This document shows positions 44,006-52,706 of a DNA stretch of 64,000 nt, piece by piece. The stretch is from Clostridia bacterium (GTDB lineage Bacteria > Bacillota > Clostridia > Oscillospirales > CAG-272). The DNA is taken from contig JAFTRA010000035.1 in NCBI GenBank assembly GCA_017462485.1, positions 126,168 to 190,167 of the forward strand, read 5' to 3'. Every line of letters starts with the position of its first letter. Position 1 is the first letter of the stretch. The translations under genes were made by a program, and so were the position numbers. The notes below the pieces were generated by a model. It was not told the origin of the DNA, did not search any database, and saw only the letters and a list, made by a program, of their open reading frames with translations.

Positions 44006-45355
44006 TTAAACCACGCCCTGAGCAAGCATAGCATCTGCTACCTTGATAAATCCTGCAATATTCGCGCCTGCAACAAGGTTTCCTGCCATACCAAAGGTCT
44101 CTGCCGCCTTAACCGAGCTTCTGTAAATATTCTTCATAATATCCTTGAGCTTTTCGTCAACCTCTTCTGCCGACCAGGAGTAACGCATAGAGTTCTGGGA
44201 CATTTCAAGACCCGAAACCGAAACACCGCCTGCGTTTACAGCCTTAGAGGGAGCTACCACGACGCCGTTCTGCATAAGGTACGCAACCGCCTCGTTGGTG
44301 GTAGGCATATTGGAAACCTCAACGTAGTACTTAACTCCGTTTGCGACTATCTTCTTTGCCTCTTCCATATCGACCTCGTTCTGCGTTGCGCAAGGCATAA
44401 CTACGTCAACCTTAACACCCCAGGGCTTCTCGCCCTTGAAGAACGGTACACCGAACTTATCCGCATAATCCTCTACTCTGTTACGGCAGGAAGCTCTCAT
44501 TTCAAGCATAAAGTCTATCTTTTCCTTGGTGTTTACACCGTCCTTATCGTAAATATAACCGTCAGGACCGGAAATTGTAACAACCTTACCGCCAAGCTCT
44601 GTAATCTTAAGAGCCGTACCCCAAGCTACGTTTCCAAAGCCGGAAATAGCAAAAGTCTTGCCCTCGATATCCTCGCCGAAGTCCTTTAGCATATAAGCGG
44701 TGTAATAAACTGCTCCAAAGCCTGTTGCTTCGGGACGTATAAGCGAGCCGCCGTACGTGATGCCCTTACCCGTGAGAACTCCCGTGAACTCGTCACGAAG
44801 TCTTTTATACTGACCAAAGAGATAACCTATTTCTCTTGCGCCAACTCCGATATCGCCTGCGGGAACGTCTGTATCTGCGCCTATGTACTTCGAAAGCTCG
44901 GTCATAAAGCTCTGGCAGAAGCGCATTACTTCCATATCAGACTTGCCCTTGGGGTCAAAGTCAGAGCCACCCTTGCCGCCGCCCATAGGAAGTCCCGTCA
45001 AGGAATTTTTAAAGGTCTGCTCGAAGCCGAGGAACTTGATAATGCTTTCATTTACGCTGGGGTGGAAGCGCAAGCCGCCCTTATAAGGACCTATCGCGCT
45101 GTTGAACTGGATTCTGAAGCCGCGGTTAACCTGAACGTTTCCGTTATCATCAACCCACGGAACTCTGAACTTAATAATTCTCTCGGGCTCGACGAGTCTT
45201 TCAATAACGCCTGCCTTTATATATTCGGGGCGCTGCTCAAGCACGGGCTCAATTGACTCAAGCACCTCACGCACGGTCTGGTGAAATTCGCTCTCACCGG
45301 GGTTGCGGTGCTCAACGCGCTCCATAAGGTCATTTAAATAATCAGATTTAAACAT
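44006..45355 (-). CDS. gdhA: Glutamate dehydrogenase, NADP-type hexameric
   Basis: A 449-residue enzyme interconverting 2-oxoglutarate plus ammonia and glutamate. The start at 45355 follows TTGGAGGA; the in-frame GTG seven codons earlier precedes that site. The catalytic Lys lies in MGGGKGGSDFDPKGK (~residues 110-125) and the Asp in DVPAGDIGVG (~165). The coenzyme fold has SGFGNVAWG (~230). Length and sequence match the ~450-residue hexameric bacterial class, mostly NADP-dependent, though cofactor choice is inferred from class. It has its own promoter. Confidence 0.94.
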   Translation of the reverse strand: MFKSDYLNDLMERVEHRNPGESEFHQTVREVLESIEPVLEQRPEYIKAGVIERLVEPERIIKFRVPWVDDNGNVQVNRGFRIQFNSAIGPYKGGLRFHPSVNESIIKFLGFEQTFKNSLTGLPMGGGKGGSDFDPKGKSDMEVMRFCQSFMTELSKYIGADTDVPAGDIGVGAREIGYLFGQYKRLRDEFTGVLTGKGITYGGSLIRPEATGFGAVYYTAYMLKDFGEDIEGKTFAISGFGNVAWGTALKITELGGKVVTISGPDGYIYDKDGVNTKEKIDFMLEMRASCRNRVEDYADKFGVPFFKGEKPWGVKVDVVMPCATQNEVDMEEAKKIVANGVKYYVEVSNMPTTNEAVAYLMQNGVVVAPSKAVNAGGVSVSGLEMSQNSMRYSWSAEEVDEKLKDIMKNIYRSSVKAAETFGMAGNLVAGANIAGFIKVADAMLAQGVV

Positions 45356-45408
45356 GGGATTTTCCTCCAAATTCACTTAGTAGTTTTAAATATTTTTAAG
45401 TATAATTT

Positions 45409-45437
45409 ATTTTAACACATACAACTTGTGAAATCAA
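45409..45437 (-). promoter_or_regulatory. Sigma-A promoter of gdhA
   Basis: Minus strand: TTGATT at 45432-45437 and TAAAAT at 45409-45414, 17-nt spacer, 55 nt before the start. Confidence 0.75.
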
Positions 45438-45622
45438 TAGTTTTGCAAGATATTTTTGTGATACTTGCAATTTTTATACATTTTTTGAGTTTTTTGCTTT
45501 TAATTTGCAACATACTTTGGATAAAATATGCAGTTTTTTCACAACTTACCTCTTTTATGCGTGCTGACGTCGGGTAAAATATTATCAGTATTTCGAAAAA
45601 TCAAGAAGCAAGGATACAAGCT

Positions 45623-47095
45623 ATGGGTGCAATTAAAAAACTGAAAAGTCGGGTTTTATCGAAAAACCTCAATCTGCCCGCCAGAGCCTCGCTATTCTTC
45701 ACCGCATCAAACCTTGTGGCAAAGGGCGCGGCTTTTCTGCTTACCCCTCTTTTTACAAGGATTCTTTCACCCACTGAGTACGGAGAATATTCTCTTTTCG
45801 GCAGTTACCTTACAATATCAATAGTTATAGTAAGCCTTGAGCTTCCCGGCGGAGTTATAATGCGAGCTTTTCAGAAGAAAAAAGAGCTTGGCAATCTCAC
45901 GCTTATATCAGCGTTTTTGCTTTGTGCGCCGCTATCTCTTCCCACCACTCTTACGCTTCTATCCTTAAAAAGCGGAGGCGGAATGACCTTTCCTTTCGCC
46001 TACCTTTTCCTCTTTGTTTCGCTTATCTCCCTGACCGTGATAAATCTTTACGTTTCAAAATGCAAATTCCTTTACAAATGGATACCTTATCTCATAATAA
46101 GTGTTATTCAAAGCGTTGCCGCACCTGTGATAAGTATTCTCCTTATAAGTTTGAATTATTTTGGCGAGCTCGGTCACGTTAGCACGAAAATCGGAACGGT
46201 TTCCGCTATACTGTTTTCACTTGCATTTGTTTTAACCGCAATAACCATAAAAAAAGCCGTCGAAGAAGTTAAAGCTTTAAGTATGAGCCACCGAGAAATA
46301 TGGGAGCACGTAAGGTCATCTGTAAAATTTCTCCTAAAGCTCTCCCTACCTCTTCTCCCCTACTATTTTGCGGTTATGCTTATATCGCAATCTGACAAAA
46401 TGCTGATTTCAAGGTTTCTTGGCAAAGGTGAGCTTGGAAAGTACTCGGTTGCCTATTCCGCAGGAATAGCTCTCACCGCCATAACAGGCGGAATTATGAG
46501 CTCGCTCTCCCCTTGGCTTATGAGGAAGGCACGTGCAGGCGACTTTGAAAAAATCAAGGAAACTCTTAACACGGTCGTATCCCTTTCCGTCGTATTCATA
46601 GTATTATTCCTCTCGGTCGCGCCAGACGTTTTCACCTTTCTCGCTCCTATGGAATACTCCTCTGCCTTGCCCGTAATGTTTATAATATCACTTATACCGA
46701 TTCCCCTCTCTCTTTCGCAGTGCGCGTCAAGTATAGCTATCGCAGAGGAGAGAGTGCGTGGAATTTTACTCTCGGGAATAATTCCGGCTCTTACCGTTTT
46801 AGCTTTTGGTATTCTACTCATACCTCGTGGGAATTTATATCTCCCCGCCATCATTACAGCATCGGGATATTTTATTTTGATGGCGTTAGGAATCAGAAAC
46901 GTTAAGCTCATAACGGGAAAATATATGATAAATGTAAATAAAACATTCCAAAAGCTCGTGTTTTTAATTTTCTTTAGCGCTCTTATCTATACACTAAAGG
47001 ATTATATGGCGCTCCGCTTTGCGATTATATCTATCTTTTCTCTTCTTTTATTATATATGCTAAAGGAAACCGCAGAGTTACTGAAAGAAAAATGA
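45623..47095 (+). CDS. Polysaccharide flippase (Wzx/MOP superfamily)
   Basis: A 490-residue membrane protein with 12-14 helices of the oligosaccharide/lipid flippase branch of the MOP superfamily. The N-terminal FFTASNLVAKGAAFLLTPLF and TRILSPTEYGEYSLF segments are the family's typical opening, and LISQSDKMLISRFLGKGELG (~255) is the repeat of that motif in the second half. It moves undecaprenyl-linked repeat units across the membrane in capsule or exopolysaccharide synthesis. No glycosyltransferases are encoded beside it, which is unusual for a Wzx gene. Confidence 0.82.
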   Translation: MGAIKKLKSRVLSKNLNLPARASLFFTASNLVAKGAAFLLTPLFTRILSPTEYGEYSLFGSYLTISIVIVSLELPGGVIMRAFQKKKELGNLTLISAFLLCAPLSLPTTLTLLSLKSGGGMTFPFAYLFLFVSLISLTVINLYVSKCKFLYKWIPYLIISVIQSVAAPVISILLISLNYFGELGHVSTKIGTVSAILFSLAFVLTAITIKKAVEEVKALSMSHREIWEHVRSSVKFLLKLSLPLLPYYFAVMLISQSDKMLISRFLGKGELGKYSVAYSAGIALTAITGGIMSSLSPWLMRKARAGDFEKIKETLNTVVSLSVVFIVLFLSVAPDVFTFLAPMEYSSALPVMFIISLIPIPLSLSQCASSIAIAEERVRGILLSGIIPALTVLAFGILLIPRGNLYLPAIITASGYFILMALGIRNVKLITGKYMINVNKTFQKLVFLIFFSALIYTLKDYMALRFAIISIFSLLLLYMLKETAELLKEK

Positions 47096-47108
47096 TTTTT
47101 ACAAAAAT

Positions 47109-47158
47109 AAAAGCAAGAACGAACGGAGGCTTAATTCCATTTATTCTTGCTTTTTAAA
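47109..47158. terminator. Bidirectional terminator between flippase gene and typA
   Basis: An 11-bp stem (AAAAGCAAGAA / TTCTTGCTTTT) around a 24-nt loop, with A- and T-runs at the sides, between convergent genes. Confidence 0.75.
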
Positions 47159-47175
47159 TTTATATTGCCGAATTA

Positions 47176-49017
47176 TTATTTACCCTCTTTGAGAGCCGCG
47201 CGCTTCTGCGCCTGAATTCTCTTACGGGTGGGGGTATCAAGAACTACCTTACGGAGTCTTATGCTCTTGGGAGTTACCTCGATAAGCTCGTCGTCATTGA
47301 TGAACTCAATTGCCTCTTCAAGTGACATCTGTATAGGCGTAATAAGCGTAAGCTTCTCGTCAGCGCCCGACGAACGAATAGCCGTAAGGTGCTTTTCCTT
47401 GCAGACGTTAACCTCGATATCGTCGCTCTTTGGATTCTCTCCAACTATCATACCCTCATATACGGGGGTTGCGGGACCTATAAAGAGAGGTCCTCTGTCT
47501 TGCGACTGGAAGAGTCCGTAGGTGGTGGCAATACCCTTTTCGCTCGCAACGAGAGAAGAGGTGAATCTCGTCTTGATTTCTCCCTTGAAGGGCTCGTATC
47601 CTGCGAAAATAGAGGAGATAAGTCCCTCGCCTCTTGTGTCGGTAAGAAGCTCGCTTCTGTAACCGAAGAGACAGCGCGTAGGAATAGTGTAATAAAGCTT
47701 TTGTCTCGTTCCGTGGAGCTGCATATCGTTAAGGATACCCTTTCTTGCTCCGAGCTTTTCCATTACAGAGCCCATATACATTTCGGGTACATCTATTATA
47801 ACGTTCTCGATAGGCTCGCACTTAACGCCGTCGATTTCCTTGTAAAGAACTCTCGGGTTAGAGCAGCAAAGCTCATATCCCTCACGGCGCATATTTTCTA
47901 TGAGTATCGAGAGGTGCATTTCGCCTCTTCCGGCAACTCTGAAGCTATCGGTGGTTTCACCGTCGGTAACTCTTAAGGAAACGTCCTTGAGAAGCTCTCT
48001 GTAAAGACGCGCGCGGAGGTGACGGGAGGTAACGAACTTACCCTCTTTACCCGCAAACGGAGAGTCGTTTACCGCAAAGGTCATCTCCATAGTAGGCTCG
48101 CTTACCTTAACGAACTCAAGGGGCTCAACGCATGAGGAAGCGCAAACGGTATCTCCGATAGAAATATCCTCGCAGCCGGAGAAGCATACGATATCGCCAA
48201 CCTTTGCCTCGGTTACGGGAACTCTCTTAAGTCCGTCGAATTGATATATCGAAACTATCTTTGCAGGCTTTGACTTACCGTCGCCGTGATAGTTACAAAT
48301 AGCAACGCCCTGGCCCTGCTTTATCGAGCCTCTCTCGATTCTTCCTATACCGATTCTTCCTACAAACTCGTTATAGTCAATAGAGGATACGAGAAGCTGG
48401 AGTGGGTCCTCCTCTTCTCCCTCGGGAGCAGGCATATATTCTACAATCTTATCAAGCAAGGGAGTGAGGTCCTTACCCAGAGTATGAGGGTCAAAGGAAG
48501 CCGTTCCCGCTCTGCCTGAGCAGAAAAGCATAGGAGAATCGAGCTGCTCGTCGCTTGCGTCAAGCTCGATAAGAAGCTCAAGAACCTCGTCAGCAATTTC
48601 GTCAAGTCTTGCGTCCGGGCGGTCAATCTTGTTAACTACAACGATAACCTTATGATTCATAGCGAGAGCCTTTTCAAGAACGAATCTCGTCTGTGGCATA
48701 GGTCCCTCTGCGGCATCAACGAGAAGTATAACACCGTTAACCATTTTAAGAATACGCTCAACCTCTCCACCGAAATCGGCGTGACCGGGAGTATCTATAA
48801 CGTTTATCTTTACGTCTTTATAATGAATAGCGGTATTTTTTGCGAGTATCGTAATTCCGCGCTCACGCTCAAGGTCGCCCGAGTCCATAACTCTGTCAGC
48901 CATCTCCTGATTATCACGGTATATACCGCCCTGACGAAGCATCTCGTCAACAAGAGTGGTCTTTCCGTGGTCAACGTGGGCTATAATTGCAATGTTTCTT
49001 AAATCTGTACGAATCAT
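47176..49017 (-). CDS. typA: Ribosome-associated GTPase TypA/BipA
   Basis: A 613-residue translational GTPase with roles in ribosome assembly at stress. G1 is AHVDHGKTT (~residues 13-21), the switch I Thr is in RERGITI, G3 is [12 protein letters not shown], and G4 is NKID. The domains follow EF-G up to domain V ([11 protein letters not shown]) and end in the TypA-specific C-terminal domain ([20 protein letters not shown], quoted in part). Length is standard. A basic tail ([16 protein letters not shown]) closes it. Confidence 0.95.
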   Translation of the reverse strand: MIRTDLRNIAIIAHVDHGKTTLVDEMLRQGGIYRDNQEMADRVMDSGDLERERGITILAKNTAIHYKDVKINVIDTPGHADFGGEVERILKMVNGVILLVDAAEGPMPQTRFVLEKALAMNHKVIVVVNKIDRPDARLDEIADEVLELLIELDASDEQLDSPMLFCSGRAGTASFDPHTLGKDLTPLLDKIVEYMPAPEGEEEDPLQLLVSSIDYNEFVGRIGIGRIERGSIKQGQGVAICNYHGDGKSKPAKIVSIYQFDGLKRVPVTEAKVGDIVCFSGCEDISIGDTVCASSCVEPLEFVKVSEPTMEMTFAVNDSPFAGKEGKFVTSRHLRARLYRELLKDVSLRVTDGETTDSFRVAGRGEMHLSILIENMRREGYELCCSNPRVLYKEIDGVKCEPIENVIIDVPEMYMGSVMEKLGARKGILNDMQLHGTRQKLYYTIPTRCLFGYRSELLTDTRGEGLISSIFAGYEPFKGEIKTRFTSSLVASEKGIATTYGLFQSQDRGPLFIGPATPVYEGMIVGENPKSDDIEVNVCKEKHLTAIRSSGADEKLTLITPIQMSLEEAIEFINDDELIEVTPKSIRLRKVVLDTPTRKRIQAQKRAALKEGK

Positions 49018-49258
49018 TTTTTATCCCTCATTTTCGCATTTTCATTTATCAAGCTTTAAATCAACTTTATTAGTTTATCACAAAATCAAATAAAATGCAA
49101 TATTTTTCGCAACTTTCCACAAAAATATTATATTATTTTGTCTCATTTAGCCAACACCAATCGAATTTGAATATATTTTATGAGGCGCCTTTTTTGCGCA
49201 AATGCGTTAAAAGGTCTGCAATATTAGCTTCTCAGAAAAGGAATCAGCCATAAAAAAT
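49018..49258. other. Intergenic region upstream of typA
   Basis: AT-rich. A weak minus-strand promoter may lie here: TTGCAT and TAAACT with 17-nt spacing about 50-75 nt before typA. Nothing else recognised. Confidence 0.4.
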
Positions 49259-49287
49259 AATGCCGGCTTTTTAACGTAGCCGGCATT
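49250..49287 (-). terminator. Terminator of the serC-serA unit
   Basis: On the minus strand AATGCCGGCT pairs with AGCCGGCATT around a 9-nt loop and is followed by ATTTTTTAT, 30 nt after the serA stop. Confidence 0.85.
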
Positions 49288-49314
49288 GTTATTTCCAATA
49301 AAAAACGCAGCAAA

Positions 49315-50484
49315 TTATATTAGTCTCACTCTTATCACACCCTCGATTTTCTCTATCTTTTCTATGGCATCGGGTGATATCTTCGAGTCGGTTTCTATAA
49401 GCGTGTACGCAAACTCACCCTTTGAGCCGTTTGCCATATGCTCGATATTAAGCCCCTCGCCCGAAACGATAGCCGTAATTCCCGCAATCATATTCGCTAT
49501 GTTTTTATGGCAAATTCCCACACGCATACCGGGTTTAGCCGAAGTAACGGGGATAGATACGGCAGGATAGTTGACCGAATTTTTGATATTTCCGAACTCT
49601 AAATATTCGCAAAGCTCTCTTGCCGCCATAACGGCGCAGTTATCCTCGCTCTCCTCTGTCGATGCGCCAAGATGAGGAATATTTATTATTCCCGGCACGC
49701 AAACAGTCTCTTCGTTCGGGAAGTCGGTAACGTATCTTGAAACCTTACCCGAGGCAAGAGCCGCCTTTAAATCGCATGCGTTAACAAGCTCTCCTCTCGC
49801 AAGATTTATTATCTTTACACCGTCCTTCATTTTTGCTATCGTCTCTGCGTTTATCATTCCCTTGGTAGTCGGCAAAGCGGGAATATGTAAAGTTATGTAG
49901 TCAGATTTAGCAAAAATATCATTATAATCATCGGCTTTTACTACCGAGCCCGAAAGATTCCAAGCGGCATTTACGCTTAAATACGGGTCATAGCCAATAA
50001 CCTTCATTCCAAGTCTTACTCCTGCGTTGGCGACAAGCCCGCCAATAGCTCCGAGTCCTATAACTCCAAGCGTTTTGCCAAACAACTCGCAGCCCGCAAA
50101 TTTACTCTTCCCCGCCTCGACCTCTTTTGCGACGTCGGAATTTTTATCAAGTGAATTAGCCCAGTTTATACCGTCAACGACATCTCTCGAAGCAAGCAGA
50201 AGCGCTGCCAGAGCAAGCTCCTTTACTGCGTTGGCGTTAGCACCGGGTGTATTGAATACGACTATACCCTCCTCCGCGCATCTATCGCAAGGAATATTGT
50301 TTACTCCCGCACCGGCTCTCGCTATTGCTACGGTCCCTTTATCAAACTGCATATCGTGAAGCTTTGCCGAGCGCACCATAAGGGCTGCGGGATTTTCGGC
50401 AGTGTCCGAAACGCAATACTTTTCTTTTTCGAAAACGTCTGTTCCAACCTTTGCTATTTTGTTCATCAGCTTTATATTTTTCAT
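49315..50484 (-). CDS. serA: D-3-phosphoglycerate dehydrogenase
   Basis: A 389-residue enzyme that oxidises 3-phosphoglycerate to 3-phosphohydroxypyruvate with NAD+, the first step of serine synthesis. The nucleotide fold reads GVIGLGAIGGLVA (~142). Catalytic Arg is in NLARGEL (~230), Glu in DFPNEE (~257) and His in PHLGAS (~275). The C-terminus (~318-389) is an ACT-type domain, normally involved in serine feedback. The short DFPNEET variant and ~390-residue length are typical of the Clostridia form. It lies 119 nt after serC, with an attenuator-like hairpin between. Confidence 0.92.
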   Translation of the reverse strand: MKNIKLMNKIAKVGTDVFEKEKYCVSDTAENPAALMVRSAKLHDMQFDKGTVAIARAGAGVNNIPCDRCAEEGIVVFNTPGANANAVKELALAALLLASRDVVDGINWANSLDKNSDVAKEVEAGKSKFAGCELFGKTLGVIGLGAIGGLVANAGVRLGMKVIGYDPYLSVNAAWNLSGSVVKADDYNDIFAKSDYITLHIPALPTTKGMINAETIAKMKDGVKIINLARGELVNACDLKAALASGKVSRYVTDFPNEETVCVPGIINIPHLGASTEESEDNCAVMAARELCEYLEFGNIKNSVNYPAVSIPVTSAKPGMRVGICHKNIANMIAGITAIVSGEGLNIEHMANGSKGEFAYTLIETDSKISPDAIEKIEKIEGVIRVRLI

Positions 50485-50555
50485 AAAAATCTACCTCTTT
50501 TCAAGTATCAATAATTATATGCGCCGTTCTTCAAGCTCATTCATTACGACGAAAG

Positions 50556-50591
50556 AAAAACGCACGGGCAACCCCTTGCCGAGCTGCCCGT
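50556..50591 (-). terminator. Hairpin between serC and serA
   Basis: Minus strand: ACGGGCA pairs with TGCCCGT around a 14-nt loop and is followed by GCGTTTTTC. It could terminate part of the serC transcripts or lower serA expression. Confidence 0.6.
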
Positions 50592-50603
50592 AAATTTTAA
50601 AAT

Positions 50604-51698
50604 TTAGAATTTAGGATTTTCAAGCGAGAATTTCTTCATAAACGCAACGAGCTTTTCAACGCCCTCATAAGGCATGGCGTTGTATATAGAAGCTCTCATA
50701 CCGCCTATCGAACGGTGACCGCCGAGATTTTTAAGTCCGCACTCGGCAGCTTCCTTGATAAATTTCTTATCAAGCTCATGGTTGCCCGTGACGAATACAA
50801 CGTTCATCATAGAACGACAATTTTTATCAACGGGAGCGGTATAATATTTCTGGCTATCAAGATAATCATAAAGAAGACTCGCCTTCTTTTCATTACGTCT
50901 CTTCATCTCCTCAAGTCCACCGATGGATAAAACCCACTCGAAGACGAGCTTTGCCATATAAATGCAATAGCAAGGGGGCGTATTGTAAAGAGATGCGTTA
51001 TCCGCAAGCACCTTGTAATCAAGCATTACCGGCGTATCGGGACGGGCATTCCCGATAAGGTCCTCACGAACGATAACTATTGTAAGTCCTGCGGGAGCGA
51101 TATTCTTTTGCGCTCCTGCATAGAGAAGACCGAATTTACTTACGTCTATGGGCTCGGAAATGATACACGAGGATATATCTGCAACGAGGGGAATATTTCC
51201 CGTATCGGGAATATAGTTATACTTCGTTCCGTATATCGTATTGTTAAAGCAGATATGAACGTAATCCGCATCGGGACGGAAGTCACTTCTCTCAGTTTTG
51301 GGTATAGTTGAAAATGCGGGCGTTGCTCCTGCCGAGCTTGCGGCAACCGCAATATCACCGTACTTCTTTGCTTCCTTCATAGCCTTATCGGAGAACTGAC
51401 CCGATACTATATAGTCAGCGCATTTATGCTCTGAAAGAAGATTGAGAGGAACAGCCGCAAACTGCGTTGAAGCTCCGCCCTGAAGGAAAAGAACCTTATA
51501 ATTTGATGGAATATTCATCAGCTTACGAAGTGATGACTCTGCCGACTCGATAATTTCAACAAAATCTTTTGAACGGTGGCTCATCTCCATTACCGACATT
51601 CCGCTCTCCCCGTAACAAAGCATCTCGCTCTGTGCACGTTCAAGAACCTCTAACGGAAGCATAGAGGGTCCCGCCGAAAAGTTATAAACTCTCTGCAT
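50604..51698 (-). CDS. serC: Phosphoserine aminotransferase
   Basis: A 364-residue PLP enzyme converting 3-phosphohydroxypyruvate and glutamate to O-phosphoserine. The start at 51698 gives the standard MQRVYNFSAGPSMLP and has GGTGAAG before it. The PLP Lys is in LLYAGAQKNIAPAG (~residue 195). EMSHRSKDF and QGGASTQFA are typical substrate and cofactor segments, and GGHRSIGGMRASIYNAMP closes the protein. First gene of the serC-serA unit; no serB-like phosphatase is in the window. Confidence 0.95.
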   Translation of the reverse strand: MQRVYNFSAGPSMLPLEVLERAQSEMLCYGESGMSVMEMSHRSKDFVEIIESAESSLRKLMNIPSNYKVLFLQGGASTQFAAVPLNLLSEHKCADYIVSGQFSDKAMKEAKKYGDIAVAASSAGATPAFSTIPKTERSDFRPDADYVHICFNNTIYGTKYNYIPDTGNIPLVADISSCIISEPIDVSKFGLLYAGAQKNIAPAGLTIVIVREDLIGNARPDTPVMLDYKVLADNASLYNTPPCYCIYMAKLVFEWVLSIGGLEEMKRRNEKKASLLYDYLDSQKYYTAPVDKNCRSMMNVVFVTGNHELDKKFIKEAAECGLKNLGGHRSIGGMRASIYNAMPYEGVEKLVAFMKKFSLENPKF

Positions 51699-51863
51699 AG
51701 CTTCACCAATATTACCTAATAAAAACCGAACGATATGGACGTTAAAGGCGCGCCGCACGTTTGCGTTTTTTCATTCACAAAACACTATGGCGCAAAATGC
51801 GAAAAACATCGGTATCCTTTTAGGTTTTTCTCTCAGGCAACTCCTTTCAATTCATTTAATATG
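51699..51863 (-). promoter_or_regulatory. Unassigned ~165-nt leader of serC
   Basis: The serC transcript has a leader with an early AAAGGAGTTGCCTGAGAGA box, then ACCTAAAAGGATACCGATG, and small hairpins CGCA-TTT-TGCG and CGCA-AACG-TGCG further on. The combination of a CTGAGA box, short stems and a U-rich stretch before the gene suggests a structured regulatory RNA, but it lacks the core elements of TPP, glycine, SAM and T-box leaders. Confidence 0.4.
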
Positions 51864-51869
51864 CCTTGT

Positions 51870-51898
51870 ATTATATATCAAAGGAAACAATTTGTCAA
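51870..51898 (-). promoter_or_regulatory. Consensus sigma-A promoter of serC-serA
   Basis: Minus strand: a perfect TTGACA at 51893-51898 and a perfect TATAAT at 51870-51875, with 17 nt between. Confidence 0.9.
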
Positions 51899-51988
51899 TA
51901 CGTGAGCGTGAATTTTTCTATAAAAAACTCGATTTCATAAATTAAATTTGCTTTATTTAAAAAAAGTAAAAAATATTTCAAAAAGGTA

Positions 51989-52017
51989 TTGACAATCCCC
52001 CTTCACTATGATATAAT
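51989..52017 (+). promoter_or_regulatory. Consensus sigma-A promoter of the tRNA pair
   Basis: A perfect TTGACA at 51989-51994 and TATAAT at 52012-52017, 17-nt spacer, 33 nt before tRNA-Met. Confidence 0.92.
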
Positions 52018-52049
52018 ATGCAAGCGGTTTAAAATAGACCGTGCGTCAT

Positions 52050-52126
52050 GGCGGATTAGCTCAGTTGGCTAGAGCGTCCGGTTCATACCCGGCAGGTCGT
52101 TGGTTCAAATCCGACATCCGCTACCA
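52050..52126 (+). tRNA. tRNA-Met (CAT anticodon)
   Basis: 77 nt with encoded CCA. The acceptor stem is GGCGGAT/ATCCGCT (first pair G-U), the D arm AGCTCAGTTGGCTAGAGC, the anticodon loop TTCATAC with CAT, and the T arm GTTGGTTCAAATCCGAC. The G-U first pair and D-arm sequence are like elongator-type Met tRNAs of Bacillota, rather than the initiator with its unpaired first base. Confidence 0.95.
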
Positions 52127-52129
52127 CAT

Positions 52130-52204
52130 GGCTCGTTGGTCAAGCGGCTAAGACACCGCCCTTTCACGGCGGTAACGGGAGTTCGATTCTCCCACGAGTC
52201 ACCA
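52130..52204 (+). tRNA. tRNA-Glu (TTC anticodon)
   Basis: 75 nt with encoded CCA. Acceptor stem GGCTCGT/ACGAGTC, anticodon stem CCGCC/GGCGG with loop CTTTCAC (anticodon TTC), T arm CGGGAGTTCGATTCTCCC. Only 3 nt separate it from tRNA-Met, so they are processed from one precursor. Confidence 0.96.
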
Positions 52205-52213
52205 GAAAAATAC

Positions 52214-52249
52214 AGAGGTACCCACTTTGGAGTACCTCTTTATTTTTTT
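52214..52249 (+). terminator. Terminator of the tRNA pair
   Basis: An 8-bp stem AGAGGTAC/GTACCTCT with a 10-nt loop, followed by TTATTTTTTT. Confidence 0.85.
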
Positions 52250-52598
52250 GATGCCCCATGGGCATCATCGAACTTTCTCGCATATACGTACTGCAGATTT
52301 GATTATTACAAAGCTCGCATTTTGCCAATGTTCTCTTTTTGCTTATTTCGAGTGCGAGGGAGTTCGCATACCGCCTTTGGCGGTATCCCGCGTTATGCGT
52401 GGGTATCGGCGCTCCATTAAAATGAAGCGGAACGCTTGCCGCATACTTTCCGCACGCTAGCGGATTCTCAACGCAAATTCTCCTACGAGCTTGCCGCTCG
52501 GGTCGTTTCTTTCATCTTGTTAATTTATCTTACAAAATCTATCCTACCTTCTCAGAAGTGGCACTATACCGCTCATGCGGTATGCACCTTATCATAAC
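52250..52598. other. Structured non-coding region between the tRNAs and the surface lipoprotein gene
   Basis: It has no credible gene but many palindromes: TGATGCCCCATGGGCATCA (52249-52267), TACCGCC-TTT-GGCGGTA (52369-52385), CCGCACGCTAGCGG (52450-52464) and ATACCGC-TCAT-GCGGTAT (52566-52583). Open frames over it also cover the tRNAs and lack ribosome sites, so they are artefacts. It looks like an intergenic repeat cluster or a small structured RNA. Confidence 0.45.
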
Positions 52599-52640
52599 GA
52601 AGCACCCGAGGCAGCATTTTGCGCCTCGGGCTTCTTTTTT
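52599..52640. terminator. Strong terminator at the end of the structured region
   Basis: GAAGCACCCGAGGC pairs with GCCTCGGGCTTC around a 10-nt loop and is followed by TTTTTT on the plus strand. No known plus-strand gene ends here. It could also act on the minus-strand lipoprotein gene that ends at 52707. Confidence 0.75.
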
Positions 52641-52706
52641 CCTTTTATATTATTGCTGTTTTTTCTTATTTCTGTCTTTTTTATCTTACATTATCTTTCT
52701 GTTACT

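Noticed and set aside
51820..51845. Glycine riboswitch on the plus strand (CTCTCAGGCA)
   Set aside because: Only this 10-mer matches. The GGAGAG and CCGAAGG parts are missing and no plus-strand gene follows before the tRNA promoter.
51699..51863. TPP riboswitch or T-box before serC
   Set aside because: A CTGAGA box is present, but the other TPP core parts (GGGGTGCC and the CCAGCGTAGGGA end) and the T-box TGG/antiterminator motif are absent.
52100..52460. Plus-strand open frames of 77-106 codons overlapping the tRNAs
   Set aside because: They read through tRNA-Glu and its terminator, lack ribosome sites, and depend on palindromic non-coding sequence.
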